64,000 bases of DNA, taken from Pterobdella sp. o SKG-2022. Lineage: Eukaryota > Annelida > Clitellata > Hirudinida > Piscicolidae. Positions 23,475 through 36,801 of the stretch are shown here, piece by piece; position 1 is the first letter of the stretch, and each line of letters begins with the position of its first letter. Under the pieces are notes generated by a model. It made no database searches. It saw only the letters and a program-made list of their open reading frames with translations, and was not told the DNA's origin. Location: positions 28,001,387 to 28,065,386 of the forward strand of contig OZ038321.1 of the NCBI GenBank assembly GCA_964035795.1. Reading direction: 5' to 3'. The translations under genes and the position numbers were made by a program.

Positions 23475-26400
23475 ATGAAGGTCGTTCTAATATTACTTCT
23501 ATTGGCAATTGTAAAGGAAAAGTCGACAGAAAACACAATTGGACCAACGACTGTTAAGTATCAATTCAATTCCAAGAACATAAAATATTCAGAAAATACC
23601 CCAAAAACTCATATCAATAATAAAAAAGTTGAAACTAATGCAAATTCCAAGCCGCTTGTTTTTGAGCCAGATAATGTTGGACCAACAAATCGAACCATCA
23701 AGATTTTTGAAGTCACAGCTGCAAATGAAATAAATCGAAGTAATAATATGTCTAGTGAGGAATTTGATGAAGAGAAAAAAGATGAGAGAAATAATAATTT
23801 CAAGTACATCCACAACGATAATGATAGGTTTTTGAATGACAAAACCAAAAAGAAAAGTTTTGACGATAATATGTCATTAAGTACAAAAGAAAATGAAATC
23901 GTTAAAAGCTATAAAACTGATAAAAAAGATAACTCTATTGAGGAAAAGAAAGTTTACAATAGTTCGGCGAAACAATATAAAGGATTTATCATGAATAATG
24001 GCAGCCGGCTTGAAGCATTCTATGATTTCTCTAGTCGAAACTCAATAGCAAATAATTCAAAAACATTTATTGACAAAAATTTGAAAAGTGAATTGAAGAG
24101 AAAAACTTTGACAAACTCGGAAGTGGATTTAACAGGCAATTCAAGTTTAAATGAAACATTAGGCATTCATGAGCTGTCTATAAAACAAAATTTTTCGAAT
24201 CTCACGCCAAAAATTCACAAAGAAAAAACTCAATTTTTGGATTCTGATTTAGATTTTTGTTATGACACTTCATCCGGAGATGCTATAAAATGCCAGCCAG
24301 ATTTCGAAAATATTCTCCAAGGCAGGAGCCTCAGAAGCATATATCCAAGTTGCAGTGTGCATAGTTTTGATGGATCTGTGCAGAAGGCCAAGAATGATGA
24401 CAAAACCTTAAAGAATGAATTGCATCAAAATAATACTACTGAATCTATCAATAAAAAATGTCTGAACTGTGAAAAAGAGAACCAAAAGAGAGCCGTGTCC
24501 TACTTGACGGACAGTGAAGTTTCCAAAAATGAAACTTGCTGGATAGCAAACCCAAAAGGGAGAGTGGCTGAACTGAGAATTAATTTGAATAAGAAATATG
24601 AGTTTAATTTCATGTCTTTTCAGTTTTGTACTGGCAGTCCGATGCCTGAAATGATGGCCGTTTGGAAATCTGTTCTTTCACCCCCAACACGCAAATGGCG
24701 CTTATTAAAAATATTTTCTCGTAACTGCAGCTATGAGCACGTAGCTTTTTATTTCAAAAAACAGCAAATACGCTTGAAAAAAATAAAAAAAGAGTTTTCT
24801 GCTAAAAAATACAAAAATAGAATTTTTCAAAAAAAAGCTCACAAGAAACTGGATAATACAAAATCTTATTTAAAATATCTCTACTACTCTAATTCTGATG
24901 AAGATGATAACATAGATCCGTTCAACAGAAATAAACCTTACTACAAAGCCACTTGTAGTGAAATCAATGGAGACAAATCAAAGCTGTCATTCAGCAATAG
25001 AGACATATATATCAACCCTTTGTCATCCACTGTTTCCTCCACATCGGATCCTGATCTGGAACCTGCATTGGCTGAGTGGATGACTATCTACCAGATGAGG
25101 ATTTTCCTGTACGGGGTGCTGATTTGATTTTAAATATTAAAAAATCAATCATCAATGAAAGAGACAAAATAATTTGAAGTTAATAAATTATGAATAACTT
25201 TATTTCAATTTAACAATATAATTATTAAACATACTAAAAATCGATTTCAGAACTCCAACCCAACCAAACATGAATCGGAATGCAAGCAACAAAAAGTAAC
25301 AAGTCCCCACACCACCATCGGCTACTCTTTTTTCACACCCCACAATGAAGAACCCCCATTCACTATCTCTTCCTTTGCCATCTCAAACATCAACATAGGA
25401 GGCAGATGCAAGTGTAACGGCCACGGAGCAGGGTGTGTGGGGGGTGATCAAAACGGTTCTGAACCCAAGTGTCTCTGCAGGTTACTACATCTCACGTTAT
25501 TAATATTTTTCTCACTTCAAATGATTGCTCTGCAGCTATATAGATTATTATTGTTGTTGTTGTATACATATGAAGTAGCGCCAAAAAAAAAGCAACTATT
25601 GAAAATGTTTTTTTGCATTTTAGCGCCTTACACCAGCTTCAAATATAAATATATTTATCCCTCCACTTGATAATGTAAGTTCATCTTACGAAAAGCTTCG
25701 TGGAATAAAATAAACCCCCAAAAATGTTTTCATTTGGATGTTTGTGTTTGGCTCGAAAAAAATAAACATTTTAATAATGTAGAATTTAAAAAAAATGTCT
25801 TACATTTAAAGTAAAATCAAAAGGATTCTTAATATAAATGAAGCATATCTTCTTGCTTTAAGCACAATACTTCACATTTATATTTATTTTTCAGCAGCTG
25901 TATCATAAATTTGTGTTTTTCAGTTTTTCAACATTTTTCTCATAGTTCCAAAAAATAGAAATATTTCAATACGTATTGAAAATATTAATTTTATAGCAAT
26001 GCCAGACCTTAAATCACTTGTTATTAAAACCTATATGAAATACGATTAGCAAGCCACGTTTTGTTCTACGAATAAATAAAACTTTCAAAAAATTCAATAA
26101 AGTTATTTCATGGACCTGTTTTTCGATAAATAAACAAAAAAATATTACTAATGGAGGGCGCCAAAAAAATAAGGGAAAAAAATTTGACTACCATTAATCA
26201 AAAATATCACTAAAAAACTAGATAATATCGAACACCACTAATAACAACCAATGAAACAATTGAGACATCTCAAATCTTCTACACAGACACAACACAAGAG
26301 GGAGGGACTGTGAGAGGTGCAAGCCATTGTACCAAGATGCACCATGGCGTAGGGCTTCTCACAAACAACCCAATGAATGTGTGGGTGAGTAGGGTGGGTG

Positions 26401-29400
26401 ATCTTGTAGTTAGACTTTTTGTTGTTGTTGAGCTTCAGCTTTAAAAAAACATAACCACCCAGAGCTACAAGTTTCTCTCGGTACTTGCTCCGAGAAGAGT
26501 GTTGTTGTTGCTGTTTTGTTTTTGTTGTTATTGTTGATTTTATTAATATTATCTCTGTTGTATTTTATTATTCTTGCTATATTTATTATTTTTGTTATAA
26601 TCATTATTTTGTTAACAAAATAATATTTTTGGAAGCATTTTTATTTGAAAGCTTTTTGAATTTTTTGTTGACATTTCACTTTGATTCTTCGTGGGAGTGT
26701 ATTTGGATAGATCAAAGTTTTATACCAATCTCCAAAAGTGAAAATTTGTGTCGTTCTTGTAAAATCAGCTTGTCTTAGCTGTTAAAATGTGGATTCTATA
26801 TGATTTAGAAAAATTATTTGAAAAATAATTCGGGATAGTTTTTTTAATGCTCAAAAATTTGTTAAATTAAAAATAAAGGTTGAAAAATTTTTGATAAATT
26901 CAGTTTGATATCGAAGTATATACTGCACTTAAAATGGCTTATTTTATTATAGTGTTCTCACTGAAATTCAATAGAAAACCGATAGTGAAAAAAAAAAGTA
27001 AGAAATTTTTTAAAATTTAATTATAATTCGGATATAATCTAAAAAACAGTTCATAAAAGTTTGGCCAGCTTTTCTGGGGGCCAATCAGATTTATGAGTGT
27101 TTTGAAGCAAATTCAAATTTAAATTGCCTTTAAAATTTACGTATTTGTACCAACTTCAAAAATTTATAGTGAAAAACTTGAGAAAATTTCGAATTTTTTT
27201 GCACTGCGAGTGAAGACCATTTATGTCTCATTTTTGCAATAATGTTTTATTTACACTTTACCTTTCCACTTAAATATTTCTGTTCAGTATTCAAATGTTT
27301 TAAAATAAAAATTTATGTCTGAGAAATTCAAATTTCATTTTGTAGCTTAGATTAATCGATCTTTTAAAGCAAGTTTTTTGCTTTCTTAAGGGCTTTTATT
27401 GAAACCAGCAAAAATGGAAGTCACAGTTTAAATTAAACTTTAATTAAAGAAGAAGGGCATTTTTTAGATATATATCCAAAAAAACAAAACTGATATAAAA
27501 TAATGTTATAGTTTGAGAGAATAAATAACTACTTCATAAAATTCTTTGAAAATTTAGACCTTATGAAACAGGGGTCATTATAAAAACATACTAACTAATT
27601 TTCAATGGCTTATCGAGAAGTATTGTTTCTTTGGAAAAGATTTATTTGAAAATTTTTTAATTTTGAAGTGAGAATTATTAAAAACAATACATGAGATGTT
27701 TCTAGAATACCATATGTTAAATTTGTTTTCCATTATTGATTAGCACCCTCTTGAAAGACTGCATTAAACTTCTCAAAACCGAAGTTTTTAAAACTTCTTG
27801 TGATTGCCGGATAGTTTGTTACCAATCTAAGGAACTCAATAAGATCAAACCAAAACATTTCCAATGAAACATCATGCTCCATTTTTTAATCATTCCAAGA
27901 CAGTATTCGGGATAATATAATGCCATTTGAACCATGCCCCACACTACACCACACTCCACCCACCCTCACAGCCTGTAACTGCAACAACCACGCTAGTAGG
28001 TGCTTCTTCAACCGCAGACTATACTCGATGTCAAGCCACCCCAAGTCTGGCGGCGTGTGCCTCAAGTGTGCCCACAACACTGCAGGTAGGTTTTGCCATC
28101 TGTGCAAGAACGGCTACTACAGGACTTCTGGGAAGTCTCTTGCTGATAGAAACGCTTGCTCTCGTTAGTGGAGTTTGTTTTTATGTGTTAATGTGTATTA
28201 ATGCATAAGATTGTTTTGTTATTATTAATAAAGATTTGGATTTTTTGATTTGAGATGTTTGGTATGGTGCTCCGATGTTGATTTTTGATTGGAATTGTCT
28301 TTAAAGTATGGAGTTGATAGTGAAAAGCACGTTAAGAAAACACGTATTTGTGTTTGGTTGGAATTCTAACAAAGGGAGATGAGTATTCAACATGGGAGAT
28401 AAAATGCAATTCATATTTATAATGGCTTCAATTTGAGGATTCCACAGACCACACTACTGCACGAAAGTTTAAAGCGTGTAATAGTGAGAGATGCATCTGG
28501 TGAAAGAATGATGAAGATGTTGGTGGTTTTAAAGGAGAATGTTGAGAGATTAGGTGATTGATGGACTCAGATATAATTCAAAAATCCAACTGTGATTTCA
28601 AAAGTTTTATATGATATTGTTCAAATTTTATTTAGAATTTAGTTTTTTATTTATTTATTGTGAACTACACGGATAAATGTATATTTAAAATTTTTTTTTC
28701 AACTAATTATTATTTTTAAAATTTTTTATTGAAGCTTTCAAAAAAACTATTTTAAGCCATTCAGCTCAGATTTTCTTGAAAAAGTATTTATAAATAGCTA
28801 AAAATATTTACTTTTTTCCCTATTCAAATTTTTTCTCGTTCAGTGTAAACTTGTAGGATCCAAGAAAGCACAAACTCAAAATTTTCTCAAAAACGAAAAT
28901 TTTCGATTTAACAATCACTAGTTAATGATTCGTTGATTTGAAAAAATGCGTTATTCAATAAATTAAAATAAATTCAAAACATTGCCTTTTTCTACTACCG
29001 TTTTGATCTCAAGTTCTTACACCAATTTTGCATTATTTATAATCTTATGAGCCACTTTTTAGTTGATTTAACTTATGTCTAAGGTTCTTAACTTAAATTA
29101 TGTTTAATTTATTAGTAATCAATTCATCGTTAAGCTCCATCTAAGCAGCAACCATGAGTATCATCTATGAAGTTACAAACGCCTAAAGATTCATTGATGC
29201 CTTTGTTCCACACGAAATATCTTTATCATTGATGAACTTGCTGTAACATCCTTGATCGATTCCTCACACATCAGATAAATGATTCAAAACCCTTTTACAG
29301 CCTGCAACTGCCACACCATGGGGTCGTTTAGCAGAGGTTGTAACAGGAGTACCGGTAATAATACCAATGCCTTTTATACATTATGTTAACAATATTAGGG

Positions 29401-32400
29401 TAATATGAAAATCCTATTAATTCAATCTATAGAGTACGTAAAAAAATGTTTTTTCTTTTTTCAGTTGAAAAATTTTTATGAATGTGGTGAGATAATATTT
29501 GAAACTTGATTGAGTTTTCAATAAAACATTTGATTATAAAAAACCTGATTGTTCATCTAATAGTGATTTATTGTCAAAGTTTTTTCTTAAATTTCTTTTT
29601 TTATAAATCAACACTTTGAAATAGAGTTATTGGATGGAAATTAACGTAATAAAATCAATTCTAGGTCTGTGTAAATGCAAGAAGCATGTGACAGGAAGAG
29701 CTTGTAATAGTTGCGCTCCTGGCTTCACCTATGTTTTGAACACATCGTCTCCTTGTGTGGGTGAGTCATACTTCAATCTGATAAAGACATTTGAGCCGAG
29801 TGTTCAACTTTTTGGATTGTGCTGAATCATAAAAAGTGAATGTGCGATTGGAAGGTTTCCTGGGAATAATAATTCAATTGAATGAATGTTTAGGAGTGGT
29901 AGTATTAAAAGGATTGAAAAACAAAACTGTTTTATTTAAAGCTGCAAGCATAGCGTTGTAGTAGCAATTTCCTAATCACCTTTGGGACTCGCCTTATCTT
30001 CTATACAAGAGTAATTAATTCACATCAAAAAGTGATTTGAGTTTTACATACAACATTCGATTAAATATACACTTGAAAATAATTGAAAAAGAATATTCTT
30101 AGAGAAAATTTAGATTTTTCATAATCTATTGAAGAATATTTTTTAATACAAAGAATTTTAAAACTGAAATTTTTGCTTTTATAAATAGTATAAAACTGCT
30201 TCCCAAACTGAGGTGAAATGATTTTTCTAACAGAACTATTACAAGGAAAGTTTATGCTTTTAATAATTGCATTTGCACGGGCCTGCAGATGTGATTAGCT
30301 TGGACTTGACACATTTAAGATAGATAACAACGAAGCTTTTGTGAAAACTCACATTAAAATCCAAAAAACTAAATGAGAAAAAATAAATTTAACTTGGACC
30401 GTGTAAAATTAGGAATTTCATTAAACTTTTAAGATATTTTTGAAAAAACTGATTCAGACAAAAAATTGAAATGTGAAAACTTGTTACGTAAGGAGACTGT
30501 AGAAACTATTTTTCCAAACAGAATTGAAGTTTCGTGATGAAAAGGAGACCGAATTTCTTCCTTTTTATTCATTAAAAATACATGTTTTGTTCGTTCTGGC
30601 GTGATCTTTTAATTGAAAAAATTCTGCGTCTTACACAAAATCGTTTATTCGAATCTTTATGAAGTTTTTTTTTCTTCCAAAGTGCTTGGTACAAATGGAA
30701 AAAATCTCATATGATAATTTTCTTCTCATGATACAAGTATTGTTTTACTGTTGTCTTATAGTCATTAGCTAGAAAGCCGATTTGAACTCATAATAAATAA
30801 TATTCTTTTTGAAAATAATATTTTCTAAAATCGAAAATCTCTGGACTAAAAAAATATTTAGTAAAACCGGTGTTTTAAAAAGATTTTTGTGTTACTTTGC
30901 TTACCACCTGAGCCAATATTCATCATTTTTAGAGACGTCTCATGAATCTTTTCCATGTTTTTCTTGATATTATTGACATTAGATACTGATAATGTAATAA
31001 TGTTGAACATTACAGAGATCAACTCTTTAAGAAGCAGAACCTACACGGGCTCTGACCTTTGCTCTTCCTACTGCAAACCTGGATGGAAGTTGGATGCTAA
31101 AATTGATGAAAAGATCTGCCAGTCTGACTACGGTTGTTATTTATGTCTATAAGGTTGTTTAAAACTTTGATAAAGATTTTTATTCATAAAATATTGGAAA
31201 AAAAAGATTGGAGAAAAATTTTATCTAACTTTAGCAGTTTTTTTGTGTGGACAAAATATTTTGTTTGAATGAATTTTTCTCGTTGTTGAATGGTTTCTTA
31301 AACTTAATTTCATCTGAATGCAAAGATTTTGTAGAGAGTTGTAGGGAAGTGTGGGTTTAACGTGTCAAAAGATGAATGTTCGAGCTTCAATGCTTAAGCA
31401 TGAATGCTTTTGAAATTTTTAGGCTCAAAAATTGAAAAGTGAATCTAAAATACTGAAAAAACTTAAAACAAATTATTCTTATATCTTTCATAGTTTTTAA
31501 CATAGTTGGCAAACCAGTGAAAGAAATAAGATTTAATGAAAGAAGCTTGAAAAACATTTGTAATAAAGCGGTTGCTAAATGACCAAAAACATAACGATAT
31601 GCATAAACATAATAGAGGAGACGTGACGACATAAAAGAAGCAAAAATATCTAATAAGCATGCCCCAATAAAGAACATTTCCTTGCCAGCAAGAGGCCGCT
31701 ATGATGTAAAAAAAATAATCTTTTAATAAAAGAAATTCATGGCAAGCACACCTGTTGTCTTGTAGTGCGACAAAATTGCTTTAAATATTTAATATTGAGA
31801 GGTTCAGTTTAAATTTTTGTAGTTTTCAAATTTAAAAAAATAACTTTGTAAGCTGCGTAGATGTGAATCAAACACTTTTATCAACTAATTAATCCAAAGC
31901 TTTTTGAAAGTTAAATGAAAAACTTGAAGATTTTAACTGCCATATTTATACCTCATTTATATTATTGATAGGTGTGTTGGTGGTTGTTTAGAATGAGGTT
32001 TTTTTGAATATTAAATAACTGCAACACATTAATTTTGTGGATATCACATGAAATTTTTAAATAACTCATCATTCCAGTGGTTCTACAAGCCAAAGTGTTA
32101 GAGAAACAACTAAAAGTGATTAGAAGCAGAAATGCACATGCTACGTCAGACAAATACAAGAAAAACTATTACGACAATTGGATCAAATATAAAATACTGG
32201 TCAATAATGTCTTCAATAAAAAAAATAAAAATGAAGAAAAATTCCTTAAGTATAATAACCTGCAAAATAATGCAAAATGGAGGAGAAGAATGGAAAATTT
32301 GAAAAAAAAAAAGACAAAAAGTTATGAAGCTGAAAGCAAAAAGAATTCTATTAAACCCGGAACCTTAATAAATCTATGGACAAAAATAGATTTAGTGAAA

Positions 32401-33102
32401 CAATGCTCATGTATACATTTGGTTTCAGGGAAATCCTACTTCATGTCTCTACCTATATTACATAAAAGAAGTAATTTAGTGACTGGAAAAAGACCCAACT
32501 TCAAAGGATACATGAAAATATCCGGCCGCATTGACGTAGGTGTGATAAAGTTGAATCTTGGAGCTAATACATCGAGCATTATAAAAAATGAGCTCAAAAA
32601 AATTAATGTTAACAAGCAAGGAAACAATAGGGACAATAAAACTCATAACTATCTTGAATATGATGTTAACCAAAAGCTCTTAAAATTCAATAAAATTAAA
32701 ATCAACCCTAAAACGAATAAGACGATAAACATAAACAAGCCGAAAAACAGATTCATGGCAAAAAGATCGCTTCAAAAGCAGACATTACAGACTGAAGAAG
32801 AAATGAAAATTTTTAAAAACATAAAATTTAACTCACATAATAAGAATAACTTCAAATATCAAAGAAACGGACAATGGCTTAGAGATAACAACAATTCCAA
32901 AAAATTTTCTAAAAATTTGCCGGGAACATTTAAACTCTCCAGAGAGGCGAAAAAACGAAAAGTAATTTCAAATAATCTTGAAACTCTTAATGGAAGGAGA
33001 AGAAAGGTGAAAATGAATATGATGTTAGGTTTGGAGAGTGTGGTGTGGATGTGGGGCAGCAAGGAGACCAAGAGCATATTCAACAAGCTCACATGTTTTT
33101 GA
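23475..33102 (+). CDS. Netrin, greatly enlarged (8 exons, about 1150 aa)
   Basis: Exons 23475-25115, 25251-25480, 26287-26384, 27972-28163, 29301-29354, 29665-29760, 31016-31132 and 32078-33102 join in phase to 3453 nt. Order: signal peptide ([13 protein letters not shown]), about 240 residues rich in Asn/Lys/Ser, laminin N-terminal domain from about residue 260 ([32 protein letters not shown]), three laminin-type EGF repeats ([68 protein letters not shown]), then a C-terminal NTR/C345C domain holding six cysteines (CSSYC, ICQSDY, QCSC, LTCF). Netrins are secreted axon- and cell-guidance cues that bind DCC/UNC5-type receptors. The usual length is about 600 aa. Extra basic Lys/Asn-rich segments also lie inside the laminin N domain (after FSRNCS) and inside the NTR domain. 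The domain order is of the netrin-1/UNC-6 type. Confidence 0.95.
25672..25757 (-). repeat. Foldback element, copy 2 (half copy) in netrin intron 2
   Basis: On the minus strand this reads gagccaaac...catccaaatgaaaacattttt, then ttattttattccacgaagct and tttcgtaagatgaactta. It is the same sequence as 4705-4787 with scattered differences. A matching second arm is not obvious, so it is probably truncated. Confidence 0.6.
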
Positions 33103-35440
33103 AGATGAAGCGGTCTGCAACTAAAATAACTTTGTATGAGTTGTGTTGTAAAAAACCATTCGGGTCAAAATGATTTTTTGAAACTAGCTAAACGATAGAA
33201 ATTTATTATTCGAAAATAGGCCAAACTATTGGTAATCCGCTTTTGTAAAATATTTGAAGACCTCACTCAAAAACCACTCACTTTTATGATATTAGGATTT
33301 GTATTTATGGCTATGCTAGAACGCGTAAAAAAGGTAAAAAATATTTTTTTGCAAGTCTTGCAGTATTATTTCTTTTTCAATTTATTGTCATCCCAATCAT
33401 TGAGCTAACTTTTGGCAAATAACTGTTTATTCATATTTTTTTGTTTTATTGTGTGAGAATGAGGATATTTATAGAGAAAATTTATCTCGAAACACTTTAA
33501 TTTTGTGTAATTCTTATCTAAAGTTTCATGATAAGCTTTACTCATCAAAAATTAGTTTTTAATATAAATTGTATCTGCAAAATCCTCATTCTTGATGCAT
33601 AAAACGAAAAATTAGTCATATTATAAACTGGCGTCTATGTTGTGAAATATAACTTTGCGAGCGATACTTTTCAGCAGTATTATTAGTTGGTTTTATGCTC
33701 ATTTATATTGTTTTGTTTTCGTTTTTGAAAATTTAATAGTTTTTTTTTATCATTTTTTATCGTAGTTTTTTTATTTTGGTTATGAACTTTTATGTATTTG
33801 ATTGTTGTTCTCATAGTTTTAATATTATCTTGTGAATAATTGGTTTTTACATGAATTCTTCAATTGTCTATTACATTCGTGGTAAAAGTTGTTTGTTATT
33901 CGCTAGTGTTAGACGACGTTGTGGAATTTATTTTCAAAGGTAATTAATTTCAAAATAAAATTTTTACGACTTAAAATCAACAGCTCAAAACCTCATGTGA
34001 TTATAACAATTCATTTTTGCTGAAAGGCTTATGTCCTCTCTAAGCGGAAAAGGTCAAAAGAATAAAAATATTATGAACTTAAATGAAAGAAAAAGAAGTG
34101 AGAAAGATAAAGCATCGGGAAAAAACTCTTCTATTCATGCTCTTAAGTTGTTACTTCTTAACTATGTTTTGACGCAAACCAAAAGTTTTGATACTAATAA
34201 AGTGGTATGATAGAAAATTAAATAAAGATATTTAAATACTAACTTTTGCATCCAACGATGAAATATAATTTCGAAATAATGCGTAAATTTGAAAAACGAT
34301 AGAAGTTCTTTTGGAACTACTTTTTTTACAAATAAGGATGTTTCCAAATCAACACAGTGGTTCCTTGATATGAAAATGTTAAACTTTCGAAAAGTTGAAA
34401 ATTCTGAAAACATGTTTTGACAATGTGAATAATTGACCTCAAAATTGTGAATATTAAAAACACGAAATTTGAATTTTTTAATTTGACTAAGATTTTTGAT
34501 ATATCCCATATCATCATCAGGTAACTAATAAATATATTGTGAACAAAATGCCTTGACAACGTTTGAAGTTGTCCGTTGCATCAATTGCACAAATAATTTT
34601 TGATAAGCTTTAGAACAGGTCAAAATAGAACAGGTTTATGTCGAGAATTCTTCCAGACACCCCTATCAAGCGTGCATTATCAAGGCGTTTTTTGAAGCTC
34701 TTCGTTAACGACTGAAGAATACATTAAACAAAATTGAAGCTTTTGATATCAAATATCTGATAATTTTTCGGTTATTAACGAAATGTTATACATTATTGTT
34801 CACTGCGCTATTTTTAATTTGATCTTAAGTGAAAGTTTAAAAAATTACGTGGTAACAGAAGATCAAAATATGGATAGTTTTTGAGTTTAAAATAGAGAAA
34901 TTTTGTGCTTCCTAATTGAATTGTGCCAAAAAATCTTAGTTTTCAGTTAGTAGAGCTTCGGAGGTAATTAAACATTTTCTAATAAAAAACTTCGTTGCGC
35001 TCAAAAAACTTTAAAACGTGGCCAGGGTTACAACTTTTTAGCAGAAAAGAAGCTTTTTGATTAAGCTCAAGTACCACTTTGAAAGCATTGGATAATAAAT
35101 GTTTTGATTATTGAATAATAATAGAATTAAGCTTTCACAATGAATGTCAAAAACACAAGTCCCCTGTCGAGCTTCTGGTATTCTTTTTCACATTTAGAAA
35201 AAAAAAACTAAAAATAATTTTTCTAGTTTTTTTTCATTCAAAACACCATTAAAAATTGAAACTTTTTATTTTGCTATCATACTTTGATAGTCTACCTCAA
35301 TTTCTTGGAGTTGTTCAAACTGCTTGCATGAAGAATTGAATTTGACAAATCACTTCTTGCACCAAACTTCAACATACAACCATATAATTAGCAATGTTTT
35401 TGAACGCAATTTTTAAAAATTTTTGAGTAAATAAGGCTGT
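33103..35440. other. Intergenic, no gene seen
   Basis: About 2.3 kb of A/T-rich DNA between netrin and the convergent minus-strand ORF. The open frames here (for example 34162-34509 minus) are Phe/Lys/Ile-rich and show no domain. Confidence 0.45.
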
Positions 35441-36319
35441 TCATTTTTTTGTTTTGTTTCGAGCCTTGATTTTTCTAATCATCTCTAAATCATGCGGGGT
35501 GGCCCGATGATAAAAATCCCTCTTTACCTCATTAATTTCATGCAGCTTTTGAAGTTGTCTCAGCTTGGGATTAACCATTCTATAGTACTTAGACGTCATT
35601 ATGTTTTTCAACACATGCCTGGCAAGTTCCTGATCGTACAGAGGTGCTTCTCGATTGTTCGCCAACTTCCGAAGAAATTCTTCATGATACTTTTCTTTTA
35701 CATTATATTTATCATACAAATCTCTCACTTCATGACCAACTCTACCGCTATATTTGAAAGAAGTAAAATCTTCATCTCTGCCTGGAGGTCTTCTACTAAA
35801 TGCCTCCCATCGAAAGTTTTCAGGATTTCCAAAATGAAGGGGATTTTCTTGGAGTTTCTTTTTGTAGTATTCATATGCTTGCACCAAGTTGTATCTCGCT
35901 CTATGGTTCTTAAAGTACTTTATAAATTGGTCATAAAAGTACAAATCTTGTTTGATTTCCAAAGGGTTTTTAGGGCGAGAGAAACCACCAAGAGTATACA
36001 CCTCATCCATATCACCGGCATCCCACCAGATCTTTTGAAACTGCCCATAAACATCCCATCTTTTTTTATTAGTTTTGCGGTCTTCTTTAATATCAAAAAG
36101 TCTATCCAAAAGTTTGGTTAGGGGTTGGAAAGAAACAGTAGGAAAGCCCTCATAAGGGTTGTCTTCGAAATCCTCCACGATCTCATAATCGTTCTCGATG
36201 AACCATGGTGCTCCATAAACCATCGACTTGGGTCTCATGTTCGAGTTGTCTATGACTTCTTCGAAGGTCAGTTTTCTGTCAAAAAACGAATCTTTGAAAA
36301 AAGTCTTCTTTTTATTCAA
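35441..36319 (-). CDS. Unrecognised soluble protein rich in charged and aromatic residues (292 aa)
   Basis: One long frame has balanced, protein-like composition, unlike the A/T-noise frames nearby. The sequence has many Tyr, Phe, Trp, Arg and Lys residues (APWFIENDYEIVEDF; QKIWWDAGDMDEVYTLGG; RWEAFSRRPPGRDEDF) and ends in a basic helix-like tail (RKIKARNKTKK). It has no signal peptide, membrane segment or cysteine pattern, which suggests an intracellular protein. I do not recognise it. The ATG at 36319 gives MNKKKTFF, but an AG just inside this start, and an in-phase-looking short exon at 36695-36801 starting with its own ATG, mean the true N-terminus may be spliced. Codon use and lack of stops make it a real gene. 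Confidence 0.7.
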   Translation of the reverse strand: MNKKKTFFKDSFFDRKLTFEEVIDNSNMRPKSMVYGAPWFIENDYEIVEDFEDNPYEGFPTVSFQPLTKLLDRLFDIKEDRKTNKKRWDVYGQFQKIWWDAGDMDEVYTLGGFSRPKNPLEIKQDLYFYDQFIKYFKNHRARYNLVQAYEYYKKKLQENPLHFGNPENFRWEAFSRRPPGRDEDFTSFKYSGRVGHEVRDLYDKYNVKEKYHEEFLRKLANNREAPLYDQELARHVLKNIMTSKYYRMVNPKLRQLQKLHEINEVKRDFYHRATPHDLEMIRKIKARNKTKK

Positions 36320-36694
36320 AAATAAATGATATTTTTATTAAAAAATTTTTTTTATCAGTTAACTACTGAATGATTTTTAGAGATAGATTCCCCTATTTAA
36401 GCTGCAACATTCAGCTATGTTCTAATAAAAAATTTGAAAATCCAAGAGCTTCGTACCATAATGAACTTCAAAATCTTTTTGTTTCATTTCACCATATTAT
36501 TTATAGACTAGCGCTTTGATCGATGACATGAAAAAATGTTATTGTGGCTTAGAGTTATTTTACTTCAACGGTCGAAAGCTTGTCTGACTCAAATTTCAAA
36601 TTCATACAATAAATTTTCAAAATAAAAACCGTTTTAGTTTTTGTTTCAAATTCAAAAAAAAACAAACTGTTTAATATTTCCATAAAATACTCAC

Positions 36695-36801
36695 TTAGGA
36701 TCATAATCATTATCTGATGACGATGAAGATGCTGCAGACTCGTAGCACGTGTAGTAATCCGACTCAATGCTCGAGTCATTTTCAGGCACAAAACTAGCCA
36801 T
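36695..36801 (-). CDS. Possible first coding exon of the 35441-36319 gene
   Basis: Reading left from the ATG at 36801: MASFVPENDSSIESDYYTCY, a Ser-rich run, then DNDYDPK, ending at a consensus donor (gtgagt). The acidic, Ser-rich composition is gene-like. It ends in phase 2, and I could not find an acceptor in front of the 292-codon frame that restores that phase directly. An intermediate exon would be needed, or the two belong to different genes. Confidence 0.35.

Noticed and set aside
23589..23848. Minus-strand frames opposite netrin exon 1
   Set aside because: Antisense shadows of a confirmed coding exon.
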